Of a stretch of DNA of 64,000 nucleotides, positions 1 to 9,397 are shown piece by piece. Under the pieces are notes generated by a model that ran no database searches, was not told the DNA's origin, and saw only the letters and a program-made list of their open reading frames with translations. Position 1 is the stretch's first letter; each line of letters opens with the position of its first letter. Made by a program: the position numbers and the translations under genes. The DNA is from Streptomyces sp. ISL-43 (lineage in GTDB: Bacteria > Actinomycetota > Actinomycetes > Streptomycetales > Streptomycetaceae), in NCBI RefSeq assembly GCF_018614195.1, contig NZ_JAGGOT010000060.1:1-64000 (forward strand), read 5' to 3'.

Positions 1-44
1 GGCTCGGGGGAATCGGGGTGGGTGGGGTTGGGCATAGGGGGTCC

Positions 45-1412
45 TTAGCGGCGGGTGGCGGCGGGGATGGCGTCGGCGAGGCGGTCGAGGACGGCTGCGG
101 CCTGTTCGTCGGTCAGGGTCAGTGGCGGGAGGAGGCGGACGACGCTGGAGTGGCGGCCGCCGAGTTCGACGATCAAGCCCCGGTCCAGGCACGCCTGGCG
201 GACGGCCACCGCGAGGGCGGGCGCGGCTCCCCCGGTGTCGGGGTCGATCAGTTCGACGCCGATCATCAGCCCCCGGCCCCGTACGTCCCCGATGGCCGCG
301 TGGTGCGGGGCCAGGCCGCGCAGGGAGGCGAGCATCCGCGCGCCCAGGATCCGCGCGCGGTCCGCGAGGCCGTTCTGCCGGACGTAGGCCAGTGTCGCGG
401 TGCCCGCCGCCATGGCCAGCTGGTTGCCCCGGAAGGTCCCGGCATGGGCTCCGGGGGCCCACTGGTCGAGCTCCGCCCGGTACACGATGACGGCGAGCGG
501 CAGGCTTCCGCCGATGGCCTTGGACAGCACCATCACGTCGGGTACGACCCCCGCGTGGTCCACGCCCCAGAACGCTCCGGTCCGCCCGACCCCCGTCTGG
601 ACCTCGTCGGCGATCAGCGGGATCCCCCGTGCCGCCGTGATCTCCCGCATCCTGCGCAGCCAGTCGTCCGGGGAGGGGTGGACCCCGCCCTCGCCCTGGA
701 CGGGTTCGACGATCATCCCGGCCGGCGGCTCCACCCCGCCTTTGGGGTCGTCGAGCAGGTTCTGCGTCCAACGGGCCGACAGCTCCGCCCCCTCGGCCCC
801 GCCGACCCCGAACGGGCAGCGGTAGTCCTGCGGATACGGCAGCCGGGTCACCCGTGTGTCCCTCGCTCCGCCCGAGGCCTCCAACGCTCCCGCGGTCATG
901 CCGTGGTAGGCCCCGGTGAAGGCGAGCAGCCCCGACCGGCCGGTGGCGGTGCGCACGAGCGTGAGCGCGGCCTCCACCGCGTCCGTCCCGGCCGGACCGC
1001 AGAACTGGACGCGGGCGTCGGCGGCCAGTCCCGCCGGCAGGTTGGCGAACAGCTCGGTGGTGAAAGCGTCCTTGACCGGTGTGGCGAGGTCCAGGACGTG
1101 CAACGGAGCTCCGGAGTCGAGGACTCCGCGGATGGCTTCGAGCACCACCGGGTGGTTGTGGCCGAGGGCGAGGGTGCCTGCGCCGGAGAGGCAGTCGAGG
1201 TAGCGCCGTCCGTCCGCGCCTTCGATGGTCAGCCCGCGGGCGCGCACCGGGACGATCGGCAGGGAGCGCGCGTACGTCCGCGCGGCGGACTCCCGTTGGG
1301 CCTGCCGCCGCAGGATCCCCTCGCCCGGCCCGGAGACCGGACCCGCATCCGGTCCCCGGCCCGCCTGCGGTGGGACGTGCGTGGCCTCGGCCTGCCCGCT
1401 CGTCAAAGCCAC
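45..1412 (-). CDS. class III PLP-dependent aminotransferase (diaminobutyrate--2-oxoglutarate type)
   Basis: This 455-residue protein has the full class III (ornithine/diaminobutyrate) aminotransferase fold. It begins the domain with YLDCLSGAGTLALGHNHP, carries the cofactor-pocket stretch GPAGTDAVEAAL, the Asp of LIADEVQTGVGRTG and the PLP-binding Lys of MVLSKAIGGSLPLAV near residue 297. The family moves an amino group from L-glutamate to an aldehyde, commonly making 2,4-diaminobutyrate for ectoine or siderophore-type products. The GTG start at 1412 is preceded by GGGAGGAG about 9 bases upstream. Its operon partners would lie left of the window, so the pathway cannot be settled; a siderophore or diamine locus is only a guess. 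About 40 extra N-terminal residues precede the conserved domain. Confidence 0.85.
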   Translation of the reverse strand: MALTSGQAEATHVPPQAGRGPDAGPVSGPGEGILRRQAQRESAARTYARSLPIVPVRARGLTIEGADGRRYLDCLSGAGTLALGHNHPVVLEAIRGVLDSGAPLHVLDLATPVKDAFTTELFANLPAGLAADARVQFCGPAGTDAVEAALTLVRTATGRSGLLAFTGAYHGMTAGALEASGGARDTRVTRLPYPQDYRCPFGVGGAEGAELSARWTQNLLDDPKGGVEPPAGMIVEPVQGEGGVHPSPDDWLRRMREITAARGIPLIADEVQTGVGRTGAFWGVDHAGVVPDVMVLSKAIGGSLPLAVIVYRAELDQWAPGAHAGTFRGNQLAMAAGTATLAYVRQNGLADRARILGARMLASLRGLAPHHAAIGDVRGRGLMIGVELIDPDTGGAAPALAVAVRQACLDRGLIVELGGRHSSVVRLLPPLTLTDEQAAAVLDRLADAIPAATRR

Positions 1413-1687
1413 GAGTGTCGCTCCTCCCGCACGGTTGCTCTTCCGGAGTGCGCCTCGAACACCAACGCTGCTCCCCCATCCCCCGTACGTACCAACGACG
1501 GTGGCGGCGACCGATCACGGGTGGCCTCAAGATCCTTGCCCCGCCCGGGGATTCGGCCCCCGCCGGCGGAACCGTCGCCCCGGGCTGTGCCGTCCCCCAC
1601 GGCAGCGGCATAGTGGGGTGCTGCAACCCAGGCGCCACCCAGGCAGCCACCCAGGCACCATCCCGAACCACCAGGGGGATTCACGAC

Positions 1688-2857
1688 ATGCGACCGATCC
1701 GACCGGTCACCGCGATCCTGTGCTCGGCCGCGCTCGCGCTGACCGCCGCGGCGTGCGGGCCCGGCGACGGTGAGACCGACGCCAAGCCGACCGTTGCGGC
1801 GAGCCTGCCCACCAGCCTTGACGGGGTGAAGATCCCGGACAGCCTCAAGGACAAGCTCAAGGAGCACGGCATCGACCTGGAGAAGTGGAAGGGAGGTGCG
1901 TGGAAGGACTGGAAGAGGGAGGACTGGCTCCGCGAGGCGGGCGACTACATCAACCCGATCATCGAGGACCTGTGGGACCCGGACCGGATGCGTGACGCCG
2001 ACAAGACTCCGCAGCCCCCGGCCGTCGACCCGGACGCCGGCAAGGACCAGGGCGTGACCGATCCCGTCCCGGCCCCGGTGACGGCCAAGGCCGTGAACCC
2101 GACCTACCACCAGAGCGTCCCGGCCTCCGGCAAGGTCTTCTTCGACGGCCCCGAGGGCTCGATGGTCTGCTCGGCGACCGTCGTCAAGGACCCTGCGCAC
2201 CCCGGCAAGTCCAACATGGTCTGGACGGCCGGCCACTGCGTGCACGCGGGCAAGTCCGGCGGCTGGTACCGCAACATCGCCTTCGTCCCGTCGTACAACA
2301 ACGCGGGCAAGCCGGCGGCCGCGCTCAAGGGCGCGCCGCGCGAGGAAGTGGCCCCCTACGGCGTGTGGTGGAGCGACTGGGCGCAGACCTCCGACCAGTG
2401 GATCGCGACCGGTGGTCCGACCGGCGGCGCGGGCGCACCGTACGACTTCGCGGTGCTGCACGTGACCCCCGAGAAGGGTGCCGGCAAGTCCCTGGAGGAG
2501 ACGGTCGGTACGGCGCTCCCGGTGGACTTCACCGCTCCGACCACGCCCAAGATCGCGAACATGACGGCCACCGGATACCCGGCGGCGGCTCCGTTCGACG
2601 GTCAGAAGGCCTTCCAGTGCACCGACAAGCCGGGCCGGCTGTCGCTGAACACGACCGACCCCGCGATGTACCGCATCGGCTGCACGATGACCGGCGGTTC
2701 CTCGGGCGGCGGCTGGGTCGCGGCGGGCGCCGACGGCAAGCCGGCGCTGGTGTCGAACACCTCGATCGGCCCCGCGAAGGCGGGCTGGCTGGCCGGGCCC
2801 CGGCTGGGCCCGGAGGCGAAGGGCATCTTCGACGCCGTGAGCGGCAAGTTCAAGTAA
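1688..2857 (+). CDS. secreted trypsin-like serine peptidase, probable lipoprotein
   Basis: A 389-residue protein with a lipoprotein-like signal (basic MRPIRP, hydrophobic core, Cys in LTAAACG near residue 23) and a chymotrypsin-fold catalytic triad: His in WTAGHCVHAG (about residue 183), Asp in YDFAVLHV (about 252) and Ser in GGSSGGGW (about 338). It should cleave proteins outside the membrane. Between signal and protease domain lies a charged Lys/Asp/Trp-rich segment of about 90 residues and a Pro-rich linker. The ATG at 1688 follows AGGGGG and starts exactly at the signal peptide; the frame stays open further upstream, but that part has no signal peptide or recognisable domain. The lipobox has Ala instead of Leu at -3, so lipidation is likely but not certain. 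It is transcribed toward hflX, with a shared terminator. Confidence 0.85.
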   Translation: MRPIRPVTAILCSAALALTAAACGPGDGETDAKPTVAASLPTSLDGVKIPDSLKDKLKEHGIDLEKWKGGAWKDWKREDWLREAGDYINPIIEDLWDPDRMRDADKTPQPPAVDPDAGKDQGVTDPVPAPVTAKAVNPTYHQSVPASGKVFFDGPEGSMVCSATVVKDPAHPGKSNMVWTAGHCVHAGKSGGWYRNIAFVPSYNNAGKPAAALKGAPREEVAPYGVWWSDWAQTSDQWIATGGPTGGAGAPYDFAVLHVTPEKGAGKSLEETVGTALPVDFTAPTTPKIANMTATGYPAAAPFDGQKAFQCTDKPGRLSLNTTDPAMYRIGCTMTGGSSGGGWVAAGADGKPALVSNTSIGPAKAGWLAGPRLGPEAKGIFDAVSGKFK

Positions 2858-2939
2858 CCGGACGGTCCCGGGTCCACACGGCCCGGGAGCCCCGGGTCCC
2901 CATGAGCGGGCCGCGCTCCCGCGCACGGACCGCATGACG

Positions 2940-2973
2940 GAAGAGGGCCCCCGCATCCGCGGGGGCCCTCTTC
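2940..2973. terminator. bidirectional intrinsic terminator
   Basis: A perfect 15-bp stem (GAAGAGGGCCCCCGC with its complement) closes a 4-base loop. It sits between the convergent peptidase gene and hflX, so it can terminate both. One strand of the stem ends in CTTCTC rather than a long T run, which is usual in high-GC actinobacteria. Confidence 0.85.
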
Positions 2974-3002
2974 TCGTGCGGCGTGGCCCGAAGGCCGCCG
3001 CG

Positions 3003-4511
3003 TCAGTGCTTCGCGAGCACGTACGGAGCGAACTCCGCCGCCAGTTCCGCGTGCACCCGCGCCTTGAGCAGGGTGCCCTCCGCCGTGTGCTCCTCGGAGA
3101 TCACCTCGCCCTCGGCGTGCGCACGGGCGACCAGCGAGCCGCGCGTGTACGGCACCACGGCCTCGACCTCGATCGCCGGCCGCGGCAGCTCGGCGTCGAT
3201 GAGCGCGAGGAGTTCCTCGATGCCCTGGCCGGTGCGTGCCGAGACGGCGATGGAGCGCCGCTCGATCCGCAGCAGGCGCTGGAGCACCAGCGGGTCGGCC
3301 GCGTCCGCCTTGTTGATCACGACGATCTCGGGCACCTTGACTGCGCCGACCTCGCGGATGACCTCGCGGACCGCCGCCAGCTGCTCCTCCGGAGCCGGGT
3401 GCGAGCCGTCCACGATGTGCAGGATGAGGTCGGAGTCGCCGACCTCCTCCATCGTGGAGCGGAACGCCTCGACGAGGTGGTGGGGCAGGTGCCGGACGAA
3501 GCCGACCGTGTCGGCCAGGGTGTAGACCCGGCCGGACGGCGTCTCGGCCCGGCGCACGGTCGGGTCGAGGGTGGCGAACAGCGCGTTCTCCACCAGTACG
3601 CCCGCGCCCGTGAGGCGGTTGAGCAGCGAGGACTTGCCGGCGTTGGTGTATCCGGCGATGGCGACCGAGGGCACCTTGTTGCGGCGCCGTTCCTGCCGCT
3701 TGATGTCGCGGCCGGTCTTCATGTCCGCGATCTCCCGGCGCATCTTCGCCATCTTCTCGCGGATCCGGCGCCGGTCGGTCTCGATCTTGGTCTCACCGGG
3801 GCCTCGGGTGGCCATGCCGCCACCGCCGCCGCCACCCATCTGGCGGGACAGCGAGGCACCCCAGCCGCGCAGTCGCGGCAGCATGTACTGCATCTGCGCG
3901 AGCGCGACCTGCGCCTTGCCCTCTCGGGACTTGGCGTGCTGGGCGAAGATGTCGAGGATGAGCGCGGTCCGGTCGACCACCTTCACCTTGACGACGTCTT
4001 CGAGGGCGATGAGCTGGCCGGGGCTGAGTTCGCCGTCGCAGACGACGGTGTCGGCGCCGCTCTCCATGACGATGTCGCGCAGCTCGCGCGCCTTGCCGGA
4101 ACCGATGAAGGTGGCCGGGTCGGGCTTGTCGCGGCGCTGGATCACGCCGTCGAGTACGAGTGCGCCCGCCGTCTCGGCGAGGGCGGCGAGCTCCGCGAGG
4201 GAGTTGTCCGCGTCCTGCGCCGTGCCGGAGGTCCACACGCCCACGAGTACGACCCGCTCCAGGCGGAGCTGGCGGTACTCGACCTCGGTGACGTCCTCGA
4301 GCTCGGTGGAGAGGCCGGCCACACGGCGCAGGGCCGCGCGCTCGGAGCGCTCGTACTGCGCGCCGTCCCGGTCACCGTCGACCTCGTGGCTCCAGGCGAC
4401 GTCCTCTTCCATCAGGGCGTCGGCCCGAAGGCTCTCGGTGAAGCTCTGCGAGTCCGCCGCAGTCTGTGCGTCGTCCCGCGCGTCCTGGGAAGGGGAAGAA
4501 GAGGAGGTCAT
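3003..4511 (-). CDS. hflX: ribosome-associated GTPase HflX
   Basis: HflX binds the large ribosomal subunit and splits stalled 70S ribosomes, for example after heat or antibiotic stress. The 502-residue protein has the HflX N-terminal domain (FIGSGKARELRDIV, then the glycine-rich GGGGGG loop and GPGETKIETDRRRIREK), followed by the G domain: G1 GYTNAGKSSLLNRL near residue 285, G3 DTVGFVRHLPHHLVEAF near 332 and G4 VINKADAAD near 397. The ATG at 4511 is preceded by AAGGA. About 50 acidic N-terminal residues are extra relative to shorter bacterial homologues, as is common in actinobacteria. It lies downstream of the M1 peptidase with a 207-bp gap that holds a dyad (4596-4616), so it probably has its own promoter. 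Confidence 0.97.
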   Translation of the reverse strand: MTSSSSPSQDARDDAQTAADSQSFTESLRADALMEEDVAWSHEVDGDRDGAQYERSERAALRRVAGLSTELEDVTEVEYRQLRLERVVLVGVWTSGTAQDADNSLAELAALAETAGALVLDGVIQRRDKPDPATFIGSGKARELRDIVMESGADTVVCDGELSPGQLIALEDVVKVKVVDRTALILDIFAQHAKSREGKAQVALAQMQYMLPRLRGWGASLSRQMGGGGGGGMATRGPGETKIETDRRRIREKMAKMRREIADMKTGRDIKRQERRRNKVPSVAIAGYTNAGKSSLLNRLTGAGVLVENALFATLDPTVRRAETPSGRVYTLADTVGFVRHLPHHLVEAFRSTMEEVGDSDLILHIVDGSHPAPEEQLAAVREVIREVGAVKVPEIVVINKADAADPLVLQRLLRIERRSIAVSARTGQGIEELLALIDAELPRPAIEVEAVVPYTRGSLVARAHAEGEVISEEHTAEGTLLKARVHAELAAEFAPYVLAKH

Positions 4512-4595
4512 TGGATCCTTACGTCGTATTCGAATGCGTCCGCGTCAGGCGAAGCGGAGCCAAGGCCAAAGCTACTCCCGCGCGTGACTCAACAC

Positions 4596-4616
4596 TGTCA
4601 CGTCCAACGCGTGACA
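4596..4616. promoter_or_regulatory. inverted repeat upstream of hflX
   Basis: TGTCACG and CGTGACA flank a 7-base spacer, 85 bp upstream of the hflX start and about 100 bp past the M1 peptidase stop. It could be an operator for hflX or part of a weak terminator for the peptidase gene. No clear -35/-10 pair was identified beside it. Confidence 0.35.
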
Positions 4617-4718
4617 CTCCCCGGAGATTCCCCGGGCTGCCCCCGCGAAGCGGCGCCCGCGTGGTGCGGAGCCCCGTAGAACGGCCTCGTCGATGGTGGC
4701 ATGCCCGTTCCGCACGCG

Positions 4719-6167
4719 TCACACGCTTTTCGGGCCGCTCCACTCGGGATGCCCCGGCATGGCGGGCGTCTTCTTCCCGTACAACCACGGCTCCATGAAG
4801 GTCCCCAGGTCCCGTCCGGCCTCCTCGGACGCCAGCCGTACGAAGTCCTCCGTGCCCGCGACCGAGTCCCGGTGCTCGCCCACCCAGCGCCGCTCCACCC
4901 GGTCGAAGGCCGCGGCCCCGATCTCCTGCCGCAGTGCGTAGAGGATCAGCGCGGCCCCGTCGTAGACCGCCGGCCGGAACAGCCCGATCTTCTCGCCCTT
5001 GGCGGCGGGCTTCGGCGCGGCAGGGGGCCCGCCGGCCGCGCGCCACTGGTCGGAGCGCTGGTACGCCTCGCGCATCCGCCGCTCCAGGGAGTACTTGCCG
5101 AGGCCGTCCGCGTACAGGGCTTCGTACCAGGTGGCGTGGCCTTCGTTGAGCCACAGGTCCGACCAGGCGCGCGGGGTCACGCTGTCGCCGAACCACTGGT
5201 GGGCCAGTTCGTGGACCATCACCGACTCGACGTACCACTCGGGGTATCCCCCGCCGCCCGCGAACAGCCCGCTCTCGAAGAGCGACAGCGTCTGCGTCTC
5301 CAGCTCGAAGCCGGTCGTGGCCTTCGCGATCAGCACCCCGTAGTTCTCGAAGGGGTAGCGGCCGACCCGTGCCTCCATCCATTCGATGTGGCCGGCGGTC
5401 TTCTTCAGCCACGGATCCAGCCGCTCGCGGTCCGCCGCCGGGACCACGTCGCGCAGCGGCAGCCCGTGCGGCCCGGTGCCGTGCACGACGGCCGAGTCGC
5501 CGACCGAGACCTGGGCGAGTTCGGTGGCCATCGGGTGCAGCGTCCGGTACGTCCACGTGGTCGCCGCGCCCCTCCGGTGGGCCGGGAGCAGGCCCGGCAC
5601 CCCGTTGGCGACGGCCGTGAGCCCCGCCGGCGCGGTGATGTGGAAGGTGAAGTACGCCTTGTCGGCGGGGTGGTCGTTGCAGGGGAAGACCCGGTGGGCG
5701 GCGTCGGCCTGGTTGGCCATCGCCAGCCCGTCCTCGGTGACCACCCAGCCGCCGTCGCCGCGGCCGCGCGGATCGCTCGTGTGCCGGATGGTGATGTGCA
5801 GGGCGGCGTCCGCGTCCACCGGCCGGGCGGGGGTGAGCACGAGGTCCTCCCCGATGCCCGCGAACTGCGCCGGCTCCCCGTTGACCTCGGCGGACGCCAC
5901 TTTCCCGTGGGTGAAGTCCAGGTTGACGGATTCGAGCCGCGTGAGGGTGCGCGCGTCGATGACGGTGACCGCGTCGAGGGGGCTGCTGTTGGTCTTGTAC
6001 GCGAAGGACAGGTCGTACGAGAGCACGTCGTAGCCGGGGTTCCCGAGTTCCGGGAACAACGGGTCGCCGATGCCGAGCGCCTTGGGCGGGGGCACCACCG
6101 CGGCGACGAGGGTGAGGGAGGCCGCGGCCAGCAGGGCGGCGCGCAGGCGCGGGGAGGTGAGCTGCAT
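4719..6167 (-). CDS. secreted M1-family zinc metallopeptidase (aminopeptidase N-like)
   Basis: The 482-residue protein starts with a Sec-type signal (MQLTSPRLRAALLAAASLTL, then an Ala/Pro-rich cleavage zone). It carries the gluzincin motif HELAHQWFGD (about residues 315-324) and the third zinc ligand Glu in DLWLNEGHATWYE about 19 residues later. The family removes N-terminal amino acids from peptides. It is short for M1: the N-terminal beta domain and catalytic domain are present, but the long C-terminal helical domain of full-size PepN is absent, as in other short secreted actinobacterial members. The exopeptidase GXMEN motif is not obvious, so peptide specificity is uncertain. It lies 75 bp after the RSH gene on the same strand. 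Confidence 0.88.
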   Translation of the reverse strand: MQLTSPRLRAALLAAASLTLVAAVVPPPKALGIGDPLFPELGNPGYDVLSYDLSFAYKTNSSPLDAVTVIDARTLTRLESVNLDFTHGKVASAEVNGEPAQFAGIGEDLVLTPARPVDADAALHITIRHTSDPRGRGDGGWVVTEDGLAMANQADAAHRVFPCNDHPADKAYFTFHITAPAGLTAVANGVPGLLPAHRRGAATTWTYRTLHPMATELAQVSVGDSAVVHGTGPHGLPLRDVVPAADRERLDPWLKKTAGHIEWMEARVGRYPFENYGVLIAKATTGFELETQTLSLFESGLFAGGGGYPEWYVESVMVHELAHQWFGDSVTPRAWSDLWLNEGHATWYEALYADGLGKYSLERRMREAYQRSDQWRAAGGPPAAPKPAAKGEKIGLFRPAVYDGAALILYALRQEIGAAAFDRVERRWVGEHRDSVAGTEDFVRLASEEAGRDLGTFMEPWLYGKKTPAMPGHPEWSGPKSV

Positions 6168-6242
6168 CCTCTACCGCATATCAGCGCCCGCCACGCGCCC
6201 GCGCCCGGCGCGCGACGGCTCCACCCGAACGGGTCGGGCGGG

Positions 6243-8324
6243 CTACGCCCGGCTGACGTCGTAGACGCCCGGCACGTCCCGCATGGCGCGCATGAGCCCC
6301 GGTAGTCCCGCCGCGTCGGGCAGCTGGAGGGTGTAGGAGTGCCGGACCCGCTGTTCGACCGGCGGTTCCACGGTCGCGGAGACCACTTCGACCCCCTCGC
6401 GGGCGATGGCCTCGGTCAGATCGGCCAGCAGGTGCGGGCGGCCGAACGATTCGGCGAGCAGCGTGACCCGGCAGTCGGCGGTCGCCCGCCAGTGCACGGC
6501 GACGGGGGTGCGCCCCACCGCCCGCATCTGGGCCACCGTCGCGCAGTGGACCCGGTGCACGGTGACGGCCCCACCCCGTACGACGAACCCTTCCACCGCG
6601 TCCGGCGGCACCGGCGTGCAGCACCCCGCGAGCCGCACGGTGGCGTCCGGCAGGTCGGCGACCGCGTTGCCGCCGCCGCCCCGGGCCCCCACCACGGACA
6701 GCGGCGCCCGCGGCGCGGCCGCCGCGGGCCCGGCCCCGTCGGGATGGGACTCCAGCCAGCTGCTGATGGCGATCCGGGCGGCCGGAGTCCTGGCGTGGTC
6801 CAGCCAGTCGGCGGCCGGCCCGGAGGAGGCGTCGTGCGAGAGCAGCAGCTGGACGGTGTCCCCGTCCGAGAGCCGGGAGGACAGGGAGGTCAGGCGCCCG
6901 TTGACCCGGGCGCCGATACAGCCGTGGGCCGCCTCGCCGTACTGCGCGTAGGCGGCGTCGATGCAGCTGACGCCGCCCGGCAGGCCCAGCGTGCCGCCGT
7001 CGGCCCGGAACACGGTGATCTCGCGGTCCTGGGCCAGCTCCGAGCGCAGGACGTTCCAGAAGGTGTCGGGATCGGGCGCCGACTGCTGCCAGTCGAGCAG
7101 CCGCGAAAGCCAGCCGGGCCGCGTCGGGTCCACCCGCTCCTCGTCGCAGTCGGCCGCCTCGGCCGCCGGCGGGGCCGTGTACGGATTCCCGAGCGCCACC
7201 ACGCCCGCCTCCGCGACCCGGTGCATCTGACGGGTCCGCACGATGACCTCGGCGACGTACCCCTCGGGCGTGGCGAAGGCCGTGTGCAGCGACTGGTAGA
7301 GGTTGAACTTCGGGGCGGCGATGAAGTCCTTGAACTCCGAGACGACCGGCGTGAAACAGGTGTGCAGCTCCCCGAGTACCCCGTAGCAGTCGGCGTTCTC
7401 GGCCACGAGGACCAGCAGGCGGCCGAAGTCGGAGCCCCGCAGCTCCCCGCGCTTGAGGGCGATCCGGTGCACGGAGACGAAGTGCCGGGGCCGCACCACC
7501 ACCTCGGCGGCGATGCCCGCCTCGCGCAGGACGGCCCGTACGGAGTCGGCGATGGCGGGCAGCGGGTCGCGGTCCCCCGCGTGGGCCGCGATGAGGGCGC
7601 GGGTGTACTCGTACTCCTCGGGATGCAGGATCGCGAAGACCAGGTCTTCCAGCTCGGTCTTCAGGGCCTGTACGCCGAGGCGTTCGGCGAGCGGGATCAG
7701 CACGTCCCGGGTGACTTTGGCGATGCGGGCCTGTTTGTCCGGGCGCATCACCCCGAGGGTGCGCATGTTGTGCAGCCGGTCGGCGAGTTTGATGGACATC
7801 ACGCGGACGTCGTTGCCGGTGGCGACGAGCATCTTGCGGAAGGTCTCGGGCTCGGCGGCGGCCCCGTAGTCGATCTTCTCGACCTTGGTGACGCCGTCGA
7901 CGATGAAGCAGACCTCCTGGCCGAACTCCTCGCGGACCTGATCGAGGGTCACGTCGGTGTCCTCGACGGTGTCGTGGAGGAGAGAGGCCGTCAAGGTGGT
8001 GGTCTCGGCGCCGAGTTCGGCCAGGATGAGGGTGACGGCGAGCGGATGTGTGATGTACGGCTCACCGCTCTTGCGCATCTGACCGCGGTGCGAGGTCTCG
8101 GCGAGCAGGTACGCGCGGCGCAGGACGGACAGGTCCGCGTCGGGGTGGTGGGCTCGGTGCGCTTCGGCGACGTGGCCGATCGCGTCCGGCAGCCGGTCCC
8201 TGGACGTGGGGCCGAGCAGTGCGGCGCGCCCAAGTCGTCGCAGGTCAAGCCTGGTCCGGCCCCGTCTGCGGAGTTCTGGGCGCTCTTCGGGGCGTGCTTC
8301 GGGGTTCGTGGCCTCTGCACTCAT
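6243..8324 (-). CDS. rshA: RelA/SpoT homologue (HD hydrolase, degenerate synthetase, TGS, ACT)
   Basis: This 693-residue protein has the RSH layout. The HD (p)ppGpp hydrolase domain at residues 70-240 is complete: HRGQMRKSGEPYITHP, LLHDTVEDTD (H117, D118, E121, D122) and KLADRLHNMRTL (D182). A synthetase-like domain (about 275-375) follows, then TGS (435-497) and a C-terminal ACT-like region. The synthetase motifs are eroded: the G-loop reads RPRHFVSVHRIA, GRFKDYI is SEFKDFI, and AAHW is VALG. It probably corresponds to the second streptomycete RSH gene, rshA, rather than relA. Start: GGAGGT six bases before the ATG at 8324; an in-frame start at 8408 would add 28 unconserved residues. It may mainly hydrolyse alarmone, but that is inference. 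Confidence 0.85.
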   Translation of the reverse strand: MSAEATNPEARPEERPELRRRGRTRLDLRRLGRAALLGPTSRDRLPDAIGHVAEAHRAHHPDADLSVLRRAYLLAETSHRGQMRKSGEPYITHPLAVTLILAELGAETTTLTASLLHDTVEDTDVTLDQVREEFGQEVCFIVDGVTKVEKIDYGAAAEPETFRKMLVATGNDVRVMSIKLADRLHNMRTLGVMRPDKQARIAKVTRDVLIPLAERLGVQALKTELEDLVFAILHPEEYEYTRALIAAHAGDRDPLPAIADSVRAVLREAGIAAEVVVRPRHFVSVHRIALKRGELRGSDFGRLLVLVAENADCYGVLGELHTCFTPVVSEFKDFIAAPKFNLYQSLHTAFATPEGYVAEVIVRTRQMHRVAEAGVVALGNPYTAPPAAEAADCDEERVDPTRPGWLSRLLDWQQSAPDPDTFWNVLRSELAQDREITVFRADGGTLGLPGGVSCIDAAYAQYGEAAHGCIGARVNGRLTSLSSRLSDGDTVQLLLSHDASSGPAADWLDHARTPAARIAISSWLESHPDGAGPAAAAPRAPLSVVGARGGGGNAVADLPDATVRLAGCCTPVPPDAVEGFVVRGGAVTVHRVHCATVAQMRAVGRTPVAVHWRATADCRVTLLAESFGRPHLLADLTEAIAREGVEVVSATVEPPVEQRVRHSYTLQLPDAAGLPGLMRAMRDVPGVYDVSRA

Positions 8325-8464
8325 GGGCACCTCCGGCGGCTTCGACCGGCGGCGACGGGCATGGGGTGAGCCCTCAGGGCCGGTGCCTGATGCTACCGAC
8401 CCCACCACGTGGCGCAGTCCACCTCTCGCTCAGCGTGAAACGGATCACCCATTAGAGGGAAGCT

Positions 8465-9340
8465 TTAGACGAAAGCCGTTTCGGTGAGCCAGGCCGGATC
8501 GAACTCGCCCTCGGCCACGATGACGGCGGGTCCGGTCATCTCGATCCGGCCGTCGGGGCGTTCGGTGATGACCAGGGTGCCGCCGGGCAGATCGACGGTG
8601 TACGTGGCGGGCGCGCCGGTGACGGCCGGGTCCGCGCCGTCGCGGCGGATGGCGGCCACGGCGACCGCGCAGGCGCCGGTGCCGCAGGAGCGAGTCTCGC
8701 CGGAGCCGCGCTCGTGGACGCGCATGGCGACGTGCCGGGGGCCGCGGTCGACGACGAACTCGACGTTGACACCTGTCGGGTAGGCGGACGCCGGGCTGTA
8801 CGGGGGCGGGTCCAGCAGGTTCCCGGCATCGTCCAGGCTGTCAACGAACGCCACCGCGTGCGGGTTCCCCATGTTGACGTTGCGCGCGGGCCAGGAACGG
8901 GCTCCGACGGAGACGGTGACCTCGCCCTCGGGCAGCTCGGCGCGGCCCATGGAGACGGTCACGTCGCCGCCCTTGTCGAGGTGCACGCGCTTGACGCCGC
9001 CCCGGGTGGCGACGGCCAGGTCGCCGGGCTCGGCGTGGCCCGCGTGCTGGAGGTAGCGGGCGAAGACGCGGACTCCGTTGCCGCACATCTCGGCGATGGA
9101 GCCGTCGCTGTTGCGGTAGTCCATGAACCACTCGGCCTCGCCGGCCATGTGCGCCGCCTCGGGGTGCGCGGCGGAGCGGACGACGTGCAGTACGCCGTCG
9201 GCGCCGATCCCGGCCCGCCGGTCGCACAGCCGGGCGACGGCGGACGCCGGCAGCTCGATGGCGTTGTCCGGGTCCGGAACGATCACGAAGTCGTTCTCGG
9301 TGCCGTGGCCCTTGAGGAAGGAGAGGCTCGTCTGCGTCAC
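8465..9340 (-). CDS. dapF: diaminopimelate epimerase
   Basis: DapF converts LL- to meso-diaminopimelate for lysine synthesis. Streptomycete peptidoglycan uses LL-DAP, so here the product mainly feeds lysine. The 291 residues include the N-terminal FLKGHGTENDFVIV, the first catalytic Cys in MCGNGVRVFARYL (about residue 85), NMGNPHAVAFVD and the second catalytic Cys in SCGTGACAVAVAAI (about 220). Length and both cysteines are normal, so the enzyme should be active. It ends in TAA 140 bp upstream of the RSH gene, and 57 bp separate its ATG from the membrane-protein gene on the same strand. Confidence 0.97.
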   Translation of the reverse strand: MTQTSLSFLKGHGTENDFVIVPDPDNAIELPASAVARLCDRRAGIGADGVLHVVRSAAHPEAAHMAGEAEWFMDYRNSDGSIAEMCGNGVRVFARYLQHAGHAEPGDLAVATRGGVKRVHLDKGGDVTVSMGRAELPEGEVTVSVGARSWPARNVNMGNPHAVAFVDSLDDAGNLLDPPPYSPASAYPTGVNVEFVVDRGPRHVAMRVHERGSGETRSCGTGACAVAVAAIRRDGADPAVTGAPATYTVDLPGGTLVITERPDGRIEMTGPAVIVAEGEFDPAWLTETAFV

Positions 9341-9397
9341 CCGCCCATGGTACCGAGCCGTGACGGGGCAGGACCTGGCCCTGTCCGAAGAGACGGC

